From a virus, in the IMG/VR virus record IMGVR_UViG_3300027850_000083, positions 1 to 52,479 of that record: a stretch of 52,479 nucleotides of DNA. The stretch is one strand, 5' to 3'. Shown piece after piece: positions 6,122-13,905 of this stretch (the first letter of the stretch is position 1; each line of letters opens with the position of its first letter). A program made the translations under genes and the position numbers. The notes under the pieces were generated by a model. That model saw only the letters and a program-made list of their open reading frames with translations, had not been told where the DNA came from and made no database searches.

Positions 6122-6551
6122 CCACGTCGTCATCACCGACGACGTCCAGGCAGGACCGGCGAAGACCCGCAACGCGGGGCTGGAGCACGTCTCCACACCG
6201 TGGACGGCGTTCCTCGACGACGACGACCTCATGGATCGTGGGCACCTCAAGCTGCTGATCGCTGAGGCCGAACGCTCCGAGGCGACCGTCGTTTGGAGCT
6301 GGTGCCGCCGCATCGACGGCGGGCCGGAGATTCCTCGGGCAGCGTTCTTCGATCCGATCGAGCTGCGCCAGGACAACTTCATCCCGATCACCGTGCTCGC
6401 TCAGACGGACGCTGTGCGCGCGGTTGGTGGGTTCGACCCAACGGCCGAACACGAAGATCACGATCTCTGGCTGCGGATGCTGGACAACGGGGCTAGGTTC
6501 AGCGTTGTACGGGCCGTGACATGGAGCTATCGGGGCCGGGAGAACGAGTGA
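6018..6551 (+). CDS. Family 2-like glycosyltransferase
   Basis: A short (177 aa) GT-A glycosyltransferase. The N-terminus ITVLTPTLPDR is the first Rossmann strand and nucleotide-binding turn, GPAKTRNAG (46-54) is a typical acceptor-side helix, and FLDDDDL (65-71) contains the metal-binding DxD. HEDHDLWLRM near 141-150 supplies the usual ED-type catalytic base. WTAFLDDDDL is shared with the gene at 6639, so the two are paralogues. It begins the glycan cassette. The start GTG at 6018 is needed to include the first strand. Confidence 0.8.
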   Translation: MQDEITVLTPTLPDRKDLLEQARESVAVQLHAAADHVVITDDVQAGPAKTRNAGLEHVSTPWTAFLDDDDLMDRGHLKLLIAEAERSEATVVWSWCRRIDGGPEIPRAAFFDPIELRQDNFIPITVLAQTDAVRAVGGFDPTAEHEDHDLWLRMLDNGARFSVVRAVTWSYRGRENE

Positions 6552-6817
6552 CGCCGTGGATCATGCTGGCTGTGGCAGCCGCTGTGCTGATCTTCCTCTT
6601 CCTCGTACTCGCGATGTTGCACACGTCGAAGGGCGCCGATGATCGAGTACGACGACTGCGACCCCCTTCCGATTTCGGTGTGCGTGCCCACCATCCAAGC
6701 CAGGGCGGACCGCTTGCTTCGCCGGGCGATCGAGAGCGTGCTGACCCAGCAGCGGCTACCGGCCCAGATCGTGGTGGTCCCGGATCGGGATCGCATGGGA
6801 GCGGGCCACACCCGTAA
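6548..6817 (+). CDS. Possible small single-TM protein
   Basis: The GTG at 6548 overlaps the previous stop as GTGA. The product would start with a hydrophobic helix (residues about 4-25, rich in A, V, L, F) followed by a Pro/Gly/Arg-rich tail. The tail is encoded in the same DNA as the start of the glycosyltransferase at 6639, so only the first 30 codons are independent. It could be a membrane anchor for the cassette enzymes or a spurious frame. Confidence 0.4.
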   Translation: MTPWIMLAVAAAVLIFLFLVLAMLHTSKGADDRVRRLRPPSDFGVRAHHPSQGGPLASPGDRERADPAAATGPDRGGPGSGSHGSGPHP

Positions 6818-7262
6818 CCGCTCCATCGATCTTGCTGATCAGGAGTGGACGGCGTTCCTCGACGACGACGACCTGCTGTACCCGATGCATTTGCGCGTGC
6901 TCTACGAGTGCGCGATGGAGTCGGGCGCCGACATCGTCTACCCGTGGTTCGACTGCACCGCTCCGTTGATGATCGAGCGTCACTTCCCCGACCGTGAGTT
7001 CGAGGTCTGGGACAACGACTATCCGCAGATCATCCCGGTCACCGCTCTGGTGCGTTCCGAGTTCGCCAAGCAGGCGCGCTTCGGCGTCGTCACGCGCGAG
7101 AGCATCAAGGACGGAAGCTGGGATGGTGATGACTGGCCGTTCTGGCGTGACTGCATGAAGCTCGGAGCGAAGATCGTTCACCTCCCGCTGCGCACTTGGC
7201 TTTGGGTCCATCACTACGATCGAACCGGATCGAACACGTCCGGGCTCCCCTGGCGGTGGTAG
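6639..7262 (+). CDS. Family 2-like glycosyltransferase
   Basis: A 207-residue GT-A enzyme paralogous to the one at 6018. PISVCVPTIQAR is the first strand, GAGHTRNRSIDLA (54-66) the acceptor-side helix, and FLDDDDL (73-79) the DxD motif. WDGDDWPFWRDCMKLGA near the C-terminus carries the expected acidic catalytic segment. The sugar donor cannot be read from sequence. GAAGGG precedes the ATG at 6639 at suitable spacing. It is probably a component of the pathway that builds a virion or cell-surface glycan. Confidence 0.8.
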   Translation: MIEYDDCDPLPISVCVPTIQARADRLLRRAIESVLTQQRLPAQIVVVPDRDRMGAGHTRNRSIDLADQEWTAFLDDDDLLYPMHLRVLYECAMESGADIVYPWFDCTAPLMIERHFPDREFEVWDNDYPQIIPVTALVRSEFAKQARFGVVTRESIKDGSWDGDDWPFWRDCMKLGAKIVHLPLRTWLWVHHYDRTGSNTSGLPWRW

Positions 7263-7273
7263 GAAACACTTTC

Positions 7274-7927
7274 GTGATCTCAATCGTGTTTCCCTATCGA
7301 TCCGACGGCGGAGAGCGTGACCGCATCCTGACCTGGGTCGAAGCGCGCTACCGACACCAGCTCCCCGATGCGGAGATCGTCTACGGCTGCGACCACGGCG
7401 ATCCGCAGTTCAACCGAGGCCAAGCCATCAACGACGGCGTCGAACAGTCGACCGGCGACATCTTGGTGATCAGCGACATCGACGTCTTCGTGCGCACGGT
7501 GAACATGCGAGGAGCCATCCAAGTCGCAGCTCGGGACATCGACAACGCCTGGGTGATCCCGTGGTCGACGTTCTACGTGCTGACCAAACCAGCGAGTGAG
7601 CACGTTCGCTACGCCAACCCCGTCGATGACATCTTGGTCGAGAACCTCGACTGGGAAGACCGTCTTCCGCCCGTTCCTCAAGGCATGTTCGTGGTCGGGC
7701 GATCGGCGTTCGAGCGTACTGGCGGCATGGACGAAGGCTTCATCGGATGGGGGTTTGAAGACAACGCGTTCGCTCACGCAGCGCGCAACACAGCGAAGCT
7801 ACGCCTCTCGACACTGCCGGGCGGGTGTGGGCACATCTGGCATCCACGCACGGTCAACGATGGGTTCAGTCAGCCCAACATCGATCACAATCGTCAACGC
7901 TGGGAGACACTCAGATGCGGGTCTTAG
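7274..7927 (+). CDS. Galactosyltransferase-like glycosyltransferase (GT2/GT7 type)
   Basis: A 217-residue enzyme with VISDIDVF (65-72) as DxD motif and GGMDEGFIGWGFEDNAF (150-166), which closely follows the GWGxED signature of the GT7/beta-1,4-galactosyltransferase C-terminal domain. HIWHP near the end fits the metal-binding histidine of such enzymes. The GTG at 7274 is chosen because AGGA lies nine bases upstream and the previous gene stops at 7262; frames upstream overlap that gene. The transferred sugar is probably a hexose such as galactose or a derivative, by family analogy. Confidence 0.75.
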   Translation: MISIVFPYRSDGGERDRILTWVEARYRHQLPDAEIVYGCDHGDPQFNRGQAINDGVEQSTGDILVISDIDVFVRTVNMRGAIQVAARDIDNAWVIPWSTFYVLTKPASEHVRYANPVDDILVENLDWEDRLPPVPQGMFVVGRSAFERTGGMDEGFIGWGFEDNAFAHAARNTAKLRLSTLPGGCGHIWHPRTVNDGFSQPNIDHNRQRWETLRCGS

Positions 7928-9141
7928 TTGCTGGGCTCGGCAAGTTGGGCGCTCCTCTCATGGCCGTGCTCGCCAACAGCGGAGTCGAGGCGATCGGTTA
8001 CGACCGCAACCCGAAGACTGTCGCCTTGATCAACGACCGCATCGCCCCCGTGGCTGAGCCTGGTCTCCAAGAGCTGATCGAGTCAGCGCCGTTCTTCACT
8101 GCCACGATCAACCCAGCAGCAGCCGAGATGTGCGACTACGTCTTCATCGTCGTGCCAACGCCATCGACGAAGCAGTCGCGACGCTTCTCGAACCGCTACG
8201 TGCTCGAAGCGATCGACGCCGTTGGGCCACACCTACAACCCGACACCGTCGTCGTCGTCAATTCGACGGTGATGCCGGGCTCGATGTCGGGAGTCATCCG
8301 ACAGTCGCTCCGTGACAGCACGCATCACGACGAAGAGTTGGGTCTCTGCTACAACCCCGAGTTCATCGCACTGGGCGAGGTCATCGACGGAATCCGTCAT
8401 CCGAGCTTCGTGCTGATCGGTGCAGAGCAGCAATGGGCTGCGGACCGCCTTACCGACCTCACGCGCAAGTTCGTCTCTCCGGTCACGACTCCGGTCAAGA
8501 TCATGTCGTCGATCGATGCTGAGATCACGAAGCTGGCGCTCAACAACTACGTCACAATGAAGATCAGCTTCGCCAACGCCATCGGCGAGCTGTGCGATCG
8601 CAACTACGGCGCTGACGCCGAGACGGTGCTCAACGCAGTCGGGCTCGACTTCCGAGTGGGTCAGCCCTACCTGCGACCGGCCACGGCCTACGGCGGACCG
8701 TGTTTCCCGCGCGATGTTCGAGCGTTCCAGGCATTGGTCGATGACGACCACATCCTTGGAGCGTTCGCTCGCGCGACCGAATCAGTCAACGACCACCAGA
8801 CTGAACGCATGATCACCAAGCTGCTCGCTACCGGCAAACGCACCTTCGCTGTCCTGGGTGTGAGCTACAAGCCGGGGACGGCTGTCGACGACGAATCGCC
8901 AGGGCTCCACCTGGCGGCGCGACTCGTCGAACAAGGCATGACAGTGTTCGTTCACGAACCGGCGCTCGGGCACGAGAATCCGTGCGACCTGATTCGCCAA
9001 GCTGATGTCGTCGTCGTGATGACTCCGGATCAACGCTTCCGCGGGATCGAAGAGTTCGGTGAGAAGCGGCTGTTGCTGGATCCGTGGCGGATCATCAAGG
9101 GTGACCAGTGGGATCGGATTCCGTGGGGAGGAACAGCGTGA
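7915..9141 (+). CDS. UDP-glucose/GDP-mannose dehydrogenase family enzyme
   Basis: A 408-residue nucleotide-sugar dehydrogenase that oxidises a sugar C6 alcohol to a carboxylate with NAD, for example UDP-glucose to UDP-glucuronate. GLGKLG (7-12) is the NAD-binding loop, YNPEFIALGEVIDG (146-159) is the family signature, K206 and N210 lie in the conserved active-site helix, and C263 in GGPCFPRD is the catalytic cysteine. The C-terminal third (YKPGTAVDDESPG) is the UDP-binding domain. Length and order are normal, so it is probably active. It overlaps the previous gene by 13 bases. Confidence 0.85.
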   Translation: MRVLVAGLGKLGAPLMAVLANSGVEAIGYDRNPKTVALINDRIAPVAEPGLQELIESAPFFTATINPAAAEMCDYVFIVVPTPSTKQSRRFSNRYVLEAIDAVGPHLQPDTVVVVNSTVMPGSMSGVIRQSLRDSTHHDEELGLCYNPEFIALGEVIDGIRHPSFVLIGAEQQWAADRLTDLTRKFVSPVTTPVKIMSSIDAEITKLALNNYVTMKISFANAIGELCDRNYGADAETVLNAVGLDFRVGQPYLRPATAYGGPCFPRDVRAFQALVDDDHILGAFARATESVNDHQTERMITKLLATGKRTFAVLGVSYKPGTAVDDESPGLHLAARLVEQGMTVFVHEPALGHENPCDLIRQADVVVVMTPDQRFRGIEEFGEKRLLLDPWRIIKGDQWDRIPWGGTA

Positions 9142-9929
9142 GGGTCACCTACAGCGCTCTCGGGAAAGTCGGTCGCCTCGGAAACCAACTGTGGCAGATT
9201 GCGTCGACAGCAGGCATCGCTGAGCGGCGCGACGCTGTGCCGATGTTCGACCCTGGCTGGATCTACCGCCCGTGGTTCTGCATCCCTGATGAGTTCTTCG
9301 AGTACGACGGCAAAGACGACATCGTCGACTCGACATGGATGTGCGAAGAGCTGGACCTTCGCGCGCGCCCGTACCTCCAGCGATACTCACTCATGGAGCC
9401 TGTTGCCGCTCAAGTGCGCGAGTGGTTCCAACCGAGCGATCTAGCGATGGAGCTGATCAACAAGCACCGCGGACTCATCCCCGGACCAGGACTCACCACG
9501 GCAGTCCACGTCCGCCGCGGTGACAACTTGCTGCCTGATCACGACGGCTACTACGAGGTCCCCGGTGAGAGCTACTACCGGCGTGCGCTCGGGCACTTCG
9601 ATGGCTACCCGGTGTTCTTCTCCGACGACATCGACTGGTGCATGAAGACGTTCCAGGATCTCGACGCTGTGTTCATCGTGCCGAACATCCTCACGGTTCC
9701 CGAGGATGGAATCGGAGAACGCGTCACTCCGGCGCTCGACTGGCTCGACATGCAGCTCATGGCACTCTGCGACTACCACGTCATCTCGAACTCGACGTAC
9801 TCATGGTGGGGAGCGTTCCTCAGTGGTGATGCTGTCGTAGCGCGTCCGAAGTGTTGGTTCGGTCCGAAGATCGACTGGACCAACGTCGACTTGATGATGC
9901 CGAAAGGATGGTTCGACGTTCCGTGCTGA
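9138..9929 (+). CDS. GT11 alpha-1,2-fucosyltransferase-like enzyme
   Basis: A 263-residue protein with GRLGNQLWQIA near the N-terminus, VHVRRGD (123-129) and SNSTYSWWGAFL near residues 212-223, the three hallmarks of family GT11. These enzymes use a GDP-sugar, usually GDP-L-fucose. Here the cassette lacks a recognisable fucose pathway but has a GDP-mannose 3,5-epimerase-like enzyme at 11330, whose product GDP-L-galactose is a close analogue. L-galactose transfer is therefore a reasonable inference. The GTG start overlaps the dehydrogenase stop (GTGA). Confidence 0.85.
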   Translation: MRVTYSALGKVGRLGNQLWQIASTAGIAERRDAVPMFDPGWIYRPWFCIPDEFFEYDGKDDIVDSTWMCEELDLRARPYLQRYSLMEPVAAQVREWFQPSDLAMELINKHRGLIPGPGLTTAVHVRRGDNLLPDHDGYYEVPGESYYRRALGHFDGYPVFFSDDIDWCMKTFQDLDAVFIVPNILTVPEDGIGERVTPALDWLDMQLMALCDYHVISNSTYSWWGAFLSGDAVVARPKCWFGPKIDWTNVDLMMPKGWFDVPC

Positions 9930-10600
9930 TGAACTTCAACGAGCTGGTCACCAAGCACAACATGCGAATCAAGAGGGTTCTGCATGTTGGTGGGCACCTT
10001 GGTGAAGAAGCGAACGACTACCGACACAATGGCGTTCGTCACGTCACTTGGGTCGAAGCAGATCCGATCGTCGCTCGCGATCTTGAACGAGCGGTGCGAC
10101 GCTTTCACCACCGAGTGATCAACGCACTCGTCACCGATCAAGACAACGTCGAGATGGAGTTCTACGTCACGAACGAGCAGAGCCTCTCGTCGTCGGTGCT
10201 GCATTTCGGTACGCACGCGAAGACGTCGCCGGACATGGTCGTCGAAGAAACGAAGGTGCTCACGTCACGCACGATCAACTCGCTGATGGCCGAAGGATCG
10301 CAGCGAGACTGGCGAGAGATCGACCTCCTGAACATGGACGTGCAAGGTGCTGAGCTGATGGTGCTGCGTGGGGCGACAGATCTGTTGCCTCAACTTCGCT
10401 ACGTGCTCAGTGAAGTCAATCACCAAGACGTCTACCAGAGCTGCGCTCAGATCGAACAACTCGACGCACTGTTGCTTCCGTACGGACTGGTGCGCATGGA
10501 CACGTACTTCACGATGGACGGCTGGGGCGACGCGCTCTGGGTCAAGCGAAAGGAACTCGCGAGTGATCAAGGTGCTAGTGACGGGCTACAACTGCCCTGA
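9929..10600 (+). CDS. FkbM-family SAM-dependent methyltransferase
   Basis: A 223-residue O-methyltransferase. VLHVGGHLGEE (17-27) is the SAM-binding motif, WVEADP (41-46) binds the ribose, and NMDVQGAELMVLRG (about 137-150) is the FkbM family signature. In glycan clusters FkbM enzymes usually methylate sugar hydroxyls, which fits the neighbours. The ATG at 9929 shares its first base with the previous stop (TGATG). Confidence 0.85.
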   Translation: MNFNELVTKHNMRIKRVLHVGGHLGEEANDYRHNGVRHVTWVEADPIVARDLERAVRRFHHRVINALVTDQDNVEMEFYVTNEQSLSSSVLHFGTHAKTSPDMVVEETKVLTSRTINSLMAEGSQRDWREIDLLNMDVQGAELMVLRGATDLLPQLRYVLSEVNHQDVYQSCAQIEQLDALLLPYGLVRMDTYFTMDGWGDALWVKRKELASDQGASDGLQLP

Positions 10601-11318
10601 GTGGATCGGAAGGGGACTGGCGAGCGTTCGTGACCAAGATCTCGATGAACCGTTCGAGGTCTGTATGGTCGACGATGGATCGACCGACCCAGCGCAACGT
10701 GAAGCAATGCTGGCTGTGCTCGACACTGTCCCAGAAGTTCAGACGTGGCATCTGCTGCTCCGAGGATCGAACCGCAAGGCGACGTTCTCCGTGCAGCAGG
10801 CGATGATCATCCTTGACCCCGACCCCTACGACATTGTCGTGCTGCTCGATGGTGACGACTACCTCGCCCCGTGGGCGCTCTCGTACTTGCGCGACATGTA
10901 CGAACGCGATGCCAACTGTTGGCTGACCTACGGACAGTACGAGCCCGTCCCACACAACACCGGGCAAGTGCTTGCGTCCGCGTACCCGCGTGAGGTGCTT
11001 GATCGTCGCACGTTCCGTCAGCACCCGATCGTCTTCAACCACCCTTACAGTTTCCGCTACTTCCTCTTCTCGAAGGTGCGGATAGCGGACGCGCAAGACG
11101 CATCGGGAAACTGGTTCCGCGCTGGGATGGACCAGGTGTACCTCTACCCGATGTTGGAGATGGCTGGGAAGCACCACATCCGGTTCATCGACAAGACGCT
11201 CTACTACTACAACGCTGTGAACCCGCGGAGCGAGACACACATCCAAGACGAGGAGCCGAATCCAGGAGAGCTGATTCGGTCCCTTCCGAAACGCGAATTG
11301 CTTCGACACCGCCCGTAA
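10563..11318 (+). CDS. Family 2 glycosyltransferase
   Basis: A 251-residue GT-A enzyme. IKVLVTGYNC is the first strand, VDDGSTD (36-42) the classical nucleotide-binding motif and LDGDDYL (95-101) the metal-binding DxD. It differs from the paralogous pair at 6018/6639 and so probably uses another donor or acceptor. The start overlaps the FkbM gene by 38 bases. A new promoter candidate lies across its stop codon. Confidence 0.85.
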   Translation: MIKVLVTGYNCPEWIGRGLASVRDQDLDEPFEVCMVDDGSTDPAQREAMLAVLDTVPEVQTWHLLLRGSNRKATFSVQQAMIILDPDPYDIVVLLDGDDYLAPWALSYLRDMYERDANCWLTYGQYEPVPHNTGQVLASAYPREVLDRRTFRQHPIVFNHPYSFRYFLFSKVRIADAQDASGNWFRAGMDQVYLYPMLEMAGKHHIRFIDKTLYYYNAVNPRSETHIQDEEPNPGELIRSLPKRELLRHRP

Positions 11319-11322
11319 AGTC
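11315..11322 (+). promoter_or_regulatory. Promoter core GTAAAGTC, leaderless start at 11330
   Basis: TAAAGT (11316-11321) fits TANNNT and GTAAAGTC fits the GTANNNTC pattern found before several late genes. The ATG at 11330 is eight bases downstream and has no ribosome binding site. Confidence 0.45.
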
Positions 11323-11329
11323 ACGCTCC

Positions 11330-12292
11330 ATGTGGGCAGTGACCGGGGCCGGGGGCTTCATCGGCGGGCACATGGTGAAGCGACTCATCGCGATGGGCGA
11401 AGACGTTGTCGGCATCGACCAGAAGTCGATCATGGACTGGTATCAGGTGCCGAGCGGCGAGGCGTGTCGCGCTGGCGTGAACCTCAGTCACGTCGACGAC
11501 GCTGTGAAGGCACTGCACGGTGCCAAGCATGTGATCCACCTCGCCGCTGACATGGGCGGGATGGGCTTCATCGAGACGCACAAGGCCGAGTGCATGTTGA
11601 GCGTGCTCAGCTCGACGGCGGTGCTGATCGGAGCGGCCCGCAACCAGGCTCACGGGCTCTTCTACGCCAGCTCGGCGTGCGTGTACCCCGGCTACCTCCA
11701 GGACACCACGGGGGTGGCTGATGGGCTCCGTGAGGCTGATGCCTACCCGGCGATGCCCGAGGACGGCTACGGGTACGAGAAGCTCTTCTCTGAGCGGATG
11801 TCCCGGCACTTCATGGAAGACTTTCACCTTCCGACTTTCGTGGGCCGCTACCACAACGTCTACGGACCGCACGGGACGTGGGAGGGCGGGCGCGAGAAGG
11901 CGCCAGCGGCAATCTGTCGGAAGGTGATCGAGGCGAAGCTCAGCGGGATCCACGACATCGAGATCTGGGGCGACGGTGAGCAGACCCGGAGCTTCATGTA
12001 CGTCGACGACTGCGTCGAAGGCACGCTGCGCCTCATGCGCTCGGACTTCCATGACCCCATCAACATCGGGTCCGATCGGCTAGTGACGATCAACGAGCTG
12101 GTGACGATCGTGGAGAAGATCGCGGGGATTTGGCTGGACAGGCACTACAAGCTGGATGCACCGTTGGGTGTGCGCGGCCGGAACTCCAACAACGAGCTGA
12201 TCCGTGCGACGCTCGGGTGGGAACCCAAGGTCTCGCTCGAAGACGGGATGGCCGAGACGTACGACTGGATCTACTCTCAGATCACTCAGTGA
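11330..12292 (+). CDS. GDP-mannose 3,5-epimerase-like sugar-nucleotide epimerase
   Basis: A 320-residue extended short-chain dehydrogenase. TGAGGFIG (5-12) binds NAD, and SSACVYP (114-120, C117) and YGYEK (147-151) carry the active-site residues. The segments LAADMGGMGFI, a long NVYGPHGTWEGGREKAP stretch, GDGEQTRSFMYVDDCVEG and VRGRNSNNE match GDP-mannose 3,5-epimerase of the ascorbate route rather than ordinary GalE or RmlB enzymes. The reaction would convert GDP-D-mannose to GDP-L-galactose (and GDP-L-gulose). The likely consumer is the GT11 enzyme at 9138. Confidence 0.8.
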   Translation: MWAVTGAGGFIGGHMVKRLIAMGEDVVGIDQKSIMDWYQVPSGEACRAGVNLSHVDDAVKALHGAKHVIHLAADMGGMGFIETHKAECMLSVLSSTAVLIGAARNQAHGLFYASSACVYPGYLQDTTGVADGLREADAYPAMPEDGYGYEKLFSERMSRHFMEDFHLPTFVGRYHNVYGPHGTWEGGREKAPAAICRKVIEAKLSGIHDIEIWGDGEQTRSFMYVDDCVEGTLRLMRSDFHDPINIGSDRLVTINELVTIVEKIAGIWLDRHYKLDAPLGVRGRNSNNELIRATLGWEPKVSLEDGMAETYDWIYSQITQ

Positions 12293-12314
12293 TCGTTGAC
12301 GGAAGGAAGATCCT

Positions 12315-13412
12315 GTGCGCGTGAAGATCTTCCCTGCTGATCGAAGCGGGTGCGGCTACTACCGCTGCATCTTCCCCGCCCGAGCAGTGCAAGCGTCGGG
12401 TAACGAGCGAGTCGAAGTGTTCGTCGTCGATGACGACGAGAACCAGGACATGATCCTCAACGCGAAGTTCGGTGGAACGGTCGGTCGACCGCAGATCTTC
12501 GAGATCGACAATCCCGAGTGCGACGTGTTGGTGTTGCAGCGTCCGATGGACCGCAAACTCGTCGAAGCGATTCCGCTCATCCAAGCACATGGAACGGCCG
12601 TGGTGGTCGAGATCGACGATGACTTCGACACGCTCTCGCCGAAGAACCCGGCGTTCCGTGCAGCGAGTCCACGATTCAGTCCCGAGTCCAACTCGATGTG
12701 GTTCGGGCTCGCTCTCCAGACGTGTGACTACGTGATCACCTCGACCGAAGCGCTGCTCAAGCGCTACGGCCAACGTGGCAATGCCTGCTCGATCTCCAAC
12801 TACGTCCCCGAGAGCTACTTCAAGACCGAGCCGTACACCAAGGGGATTCGAGAGGATCTCTGGATCGGCTGGCCGGGCAACCCGTTCTCGCATCCTGGTG
12901 ATCTCGAAGTGGTGTCAACGTCGGTTCGCGACGTGATGCGTGAGCACGACAGCACCTGGCTCTACACCGTTGGTCACGATTCCACGATCAGTCGCTTCCA
13001 GTGTGATGAGTTCACTCCCGCGCGCACGCACGTAGCGCACTGGTCACCGTTGCTGGAGCATGCTCAATCAACATGCGAACTGGATGTCGGACTTGCTCCA
13101 CTATCTCGCGTCCCGTTCAACACGGCGAAGAGCTGGATCAAGCCGTTGGAGTACGCAGCGCTCGGGGTCCCGTTCGTTGCATCGCCCACGCGAGAGTACC
13201 GGCGACTCCAGAAGCTGACGGGCGTTGGTGAGATGGCCGAATACCCGATCGACTGGAAACTCAGTCTGGGCAAGCTCGTCAGTGATGATGACTACCGAGC
13301 TGAACGTGCGGCGCTCCAGCGCGAAGCTGTGCGCACGCTGACCTACGAAGAACACCTCGACGAATGGGTGAACGCGTGGTCAATGGCTATGGCATATCGA
13401 TCGGCCCGGTGA
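12315..13412 (+). CDS. Glycosyltransferase (GT-B type)
   Basis: A 365-residue protein with two Rossmann-like halves. The N-terminus (PADRSGCGYYR) resembles phage GT-B glycosyltransferases that start with a GxGYYR loop. VVVEIDDDFDTL lies at about residue 95-106 and the C-terminal half holds DVGLAPLSRVPFNTAKSW and KPLEYAALGVPFVAS, the donor-binding signature with the catalytic glutamate of GT4-like enzymes. Substrates are unknown. The GTG at 12315 has AAGGA seven bases upstream. It closes the cassette; two small genes follow before the terminase. Confidence 0.75.
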   Translation: MRVKIFPADRSGCGYYRCIFPARAVQASGNERVEVFVVDDDENQDMILNAKFGGTVGRPQIFEIDNPECDVLVLQRPMDRKLVEAIPLIQAHGTAVVVEIDDDFDTLSPKNPAFRAASPRFSPESNSMWFGLALQTCDYVITSTEALLKRYGQRGNACSISNYVPESYFKTEPYTKGIREDLWIGWPGNPFSHPGDLEVVSTSVRDVMREHDSTWLYTVGHDSTISRFQCDEFTPARTHVAHWSPLLEHAQSTCELDVGLAPLSRVPFNTAKSWIKPLEYAALGVPFVASPTREYRRLQKLTGVGEMAEYPIDWKLSLGKLVSDDDYRAERAALQREAVRTLTYEEHLDEWVNAWSMAMAYRSAR

Positions 13413-13678
13413 GCGGACGAGATTGGGTCCCACACCGGGGTGGGTGGTGTTTCGGCAGCTTCGTGCGCGTGTACGGAGGCCGCGACTTCGAGGTCGCCGT
13501 TGTCCACGTCGAAACCGGAATCTACTTCCGGATCACGGCCGGTCCTACGAGAGACGACGTCGTGGCCGCAGCGCATGACGGGATCGACCGAGAGCTTGAT
13601 CGTCGGGCTCGAAAGCTCGGAGAACCCGACTGCGAGGTCACGGTGCTGACCAAGATCACTCGTAGGATGGTCGTGTGA
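13409..13678 (+). CDS. Hypothetical protein (89 aa)
   Basis: I recognise no family. The sequence suggests a small beta sheet ([24 protein letters not shown]) followed by a helix ([22 protein letters not shown]). The GTG start overlaps the glycosyltransferase stop (GTGA). Its 3' end contains a TAGGAT box that could be the promoter for the terminase operon. Confidence 0.55.
   Translation: MSGRDWVPHRGGWCFGSFVRVYGGRDFEVAVVHVETGIYFRITAGPTRDDVVAAAHDGIDRELDRRARKLGEPDCEVTVLTKITRRMVV
13663..13668 (+). promoter_or_regulatory. -10 box TAGGAT, leaderless start at 13675
   Basis: TAGGAT ends six bases before the GTG at 13675. It lies inside the end of the preceding gene. It is positioned to start the terminase transcript. 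Confidence 0.4.
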
Positions 13679-13905
13679 CCATCCCAACGAACCCCGTGCT
13701 CTGCTGGGCGTGCAGTCGCTACGACCGGTCTTCGTCTGACCTCATCCAGACATGTGAAGCGTTCCCCGATGGGATCCCCGTCGCGATCAACCCCTTGGGT
13801 GCTGATCATCGTCAGCCCGTAAAGGGAGATCACGGGCTGCAATTCGTTCTTCAAGATGGGTACAGCGAGTTGTTGTCTGACTACGAGGATGCGCAAGGCG
13901 GATAG
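13675..13905 (+). CDS. Conserved small phage protein (76 aa)
   Basis: The pattern of paired cysteines (C10, C13, C27), then [21 protein letters not shown] and a closing FVL segment matches a widespread small phage protein of unknown function that I recall from head-gene regions. The conserved G-ADHR-P-GD-G core is easily recognisable, but no activity is known to me. It directly precedes the large terminase gene with no gap, which suggests co-expression with packaging genes. Confidence 0.7.
   Translation: MTIPTNPVLCWACSRYDRSSSDLIQTCEAFPDGIPVAINPLGADHRQPVKGDHGLQFVLQDGYSELLSDYEDAQGG

Noticed and set aside
7196-7273. Upstream start for the GT7-like gene at 7196
   Set aside because: It would overlap the preceding transferase by 67 bases and add residues unlike the family; the GTG at 7274 has AGGA upstream.
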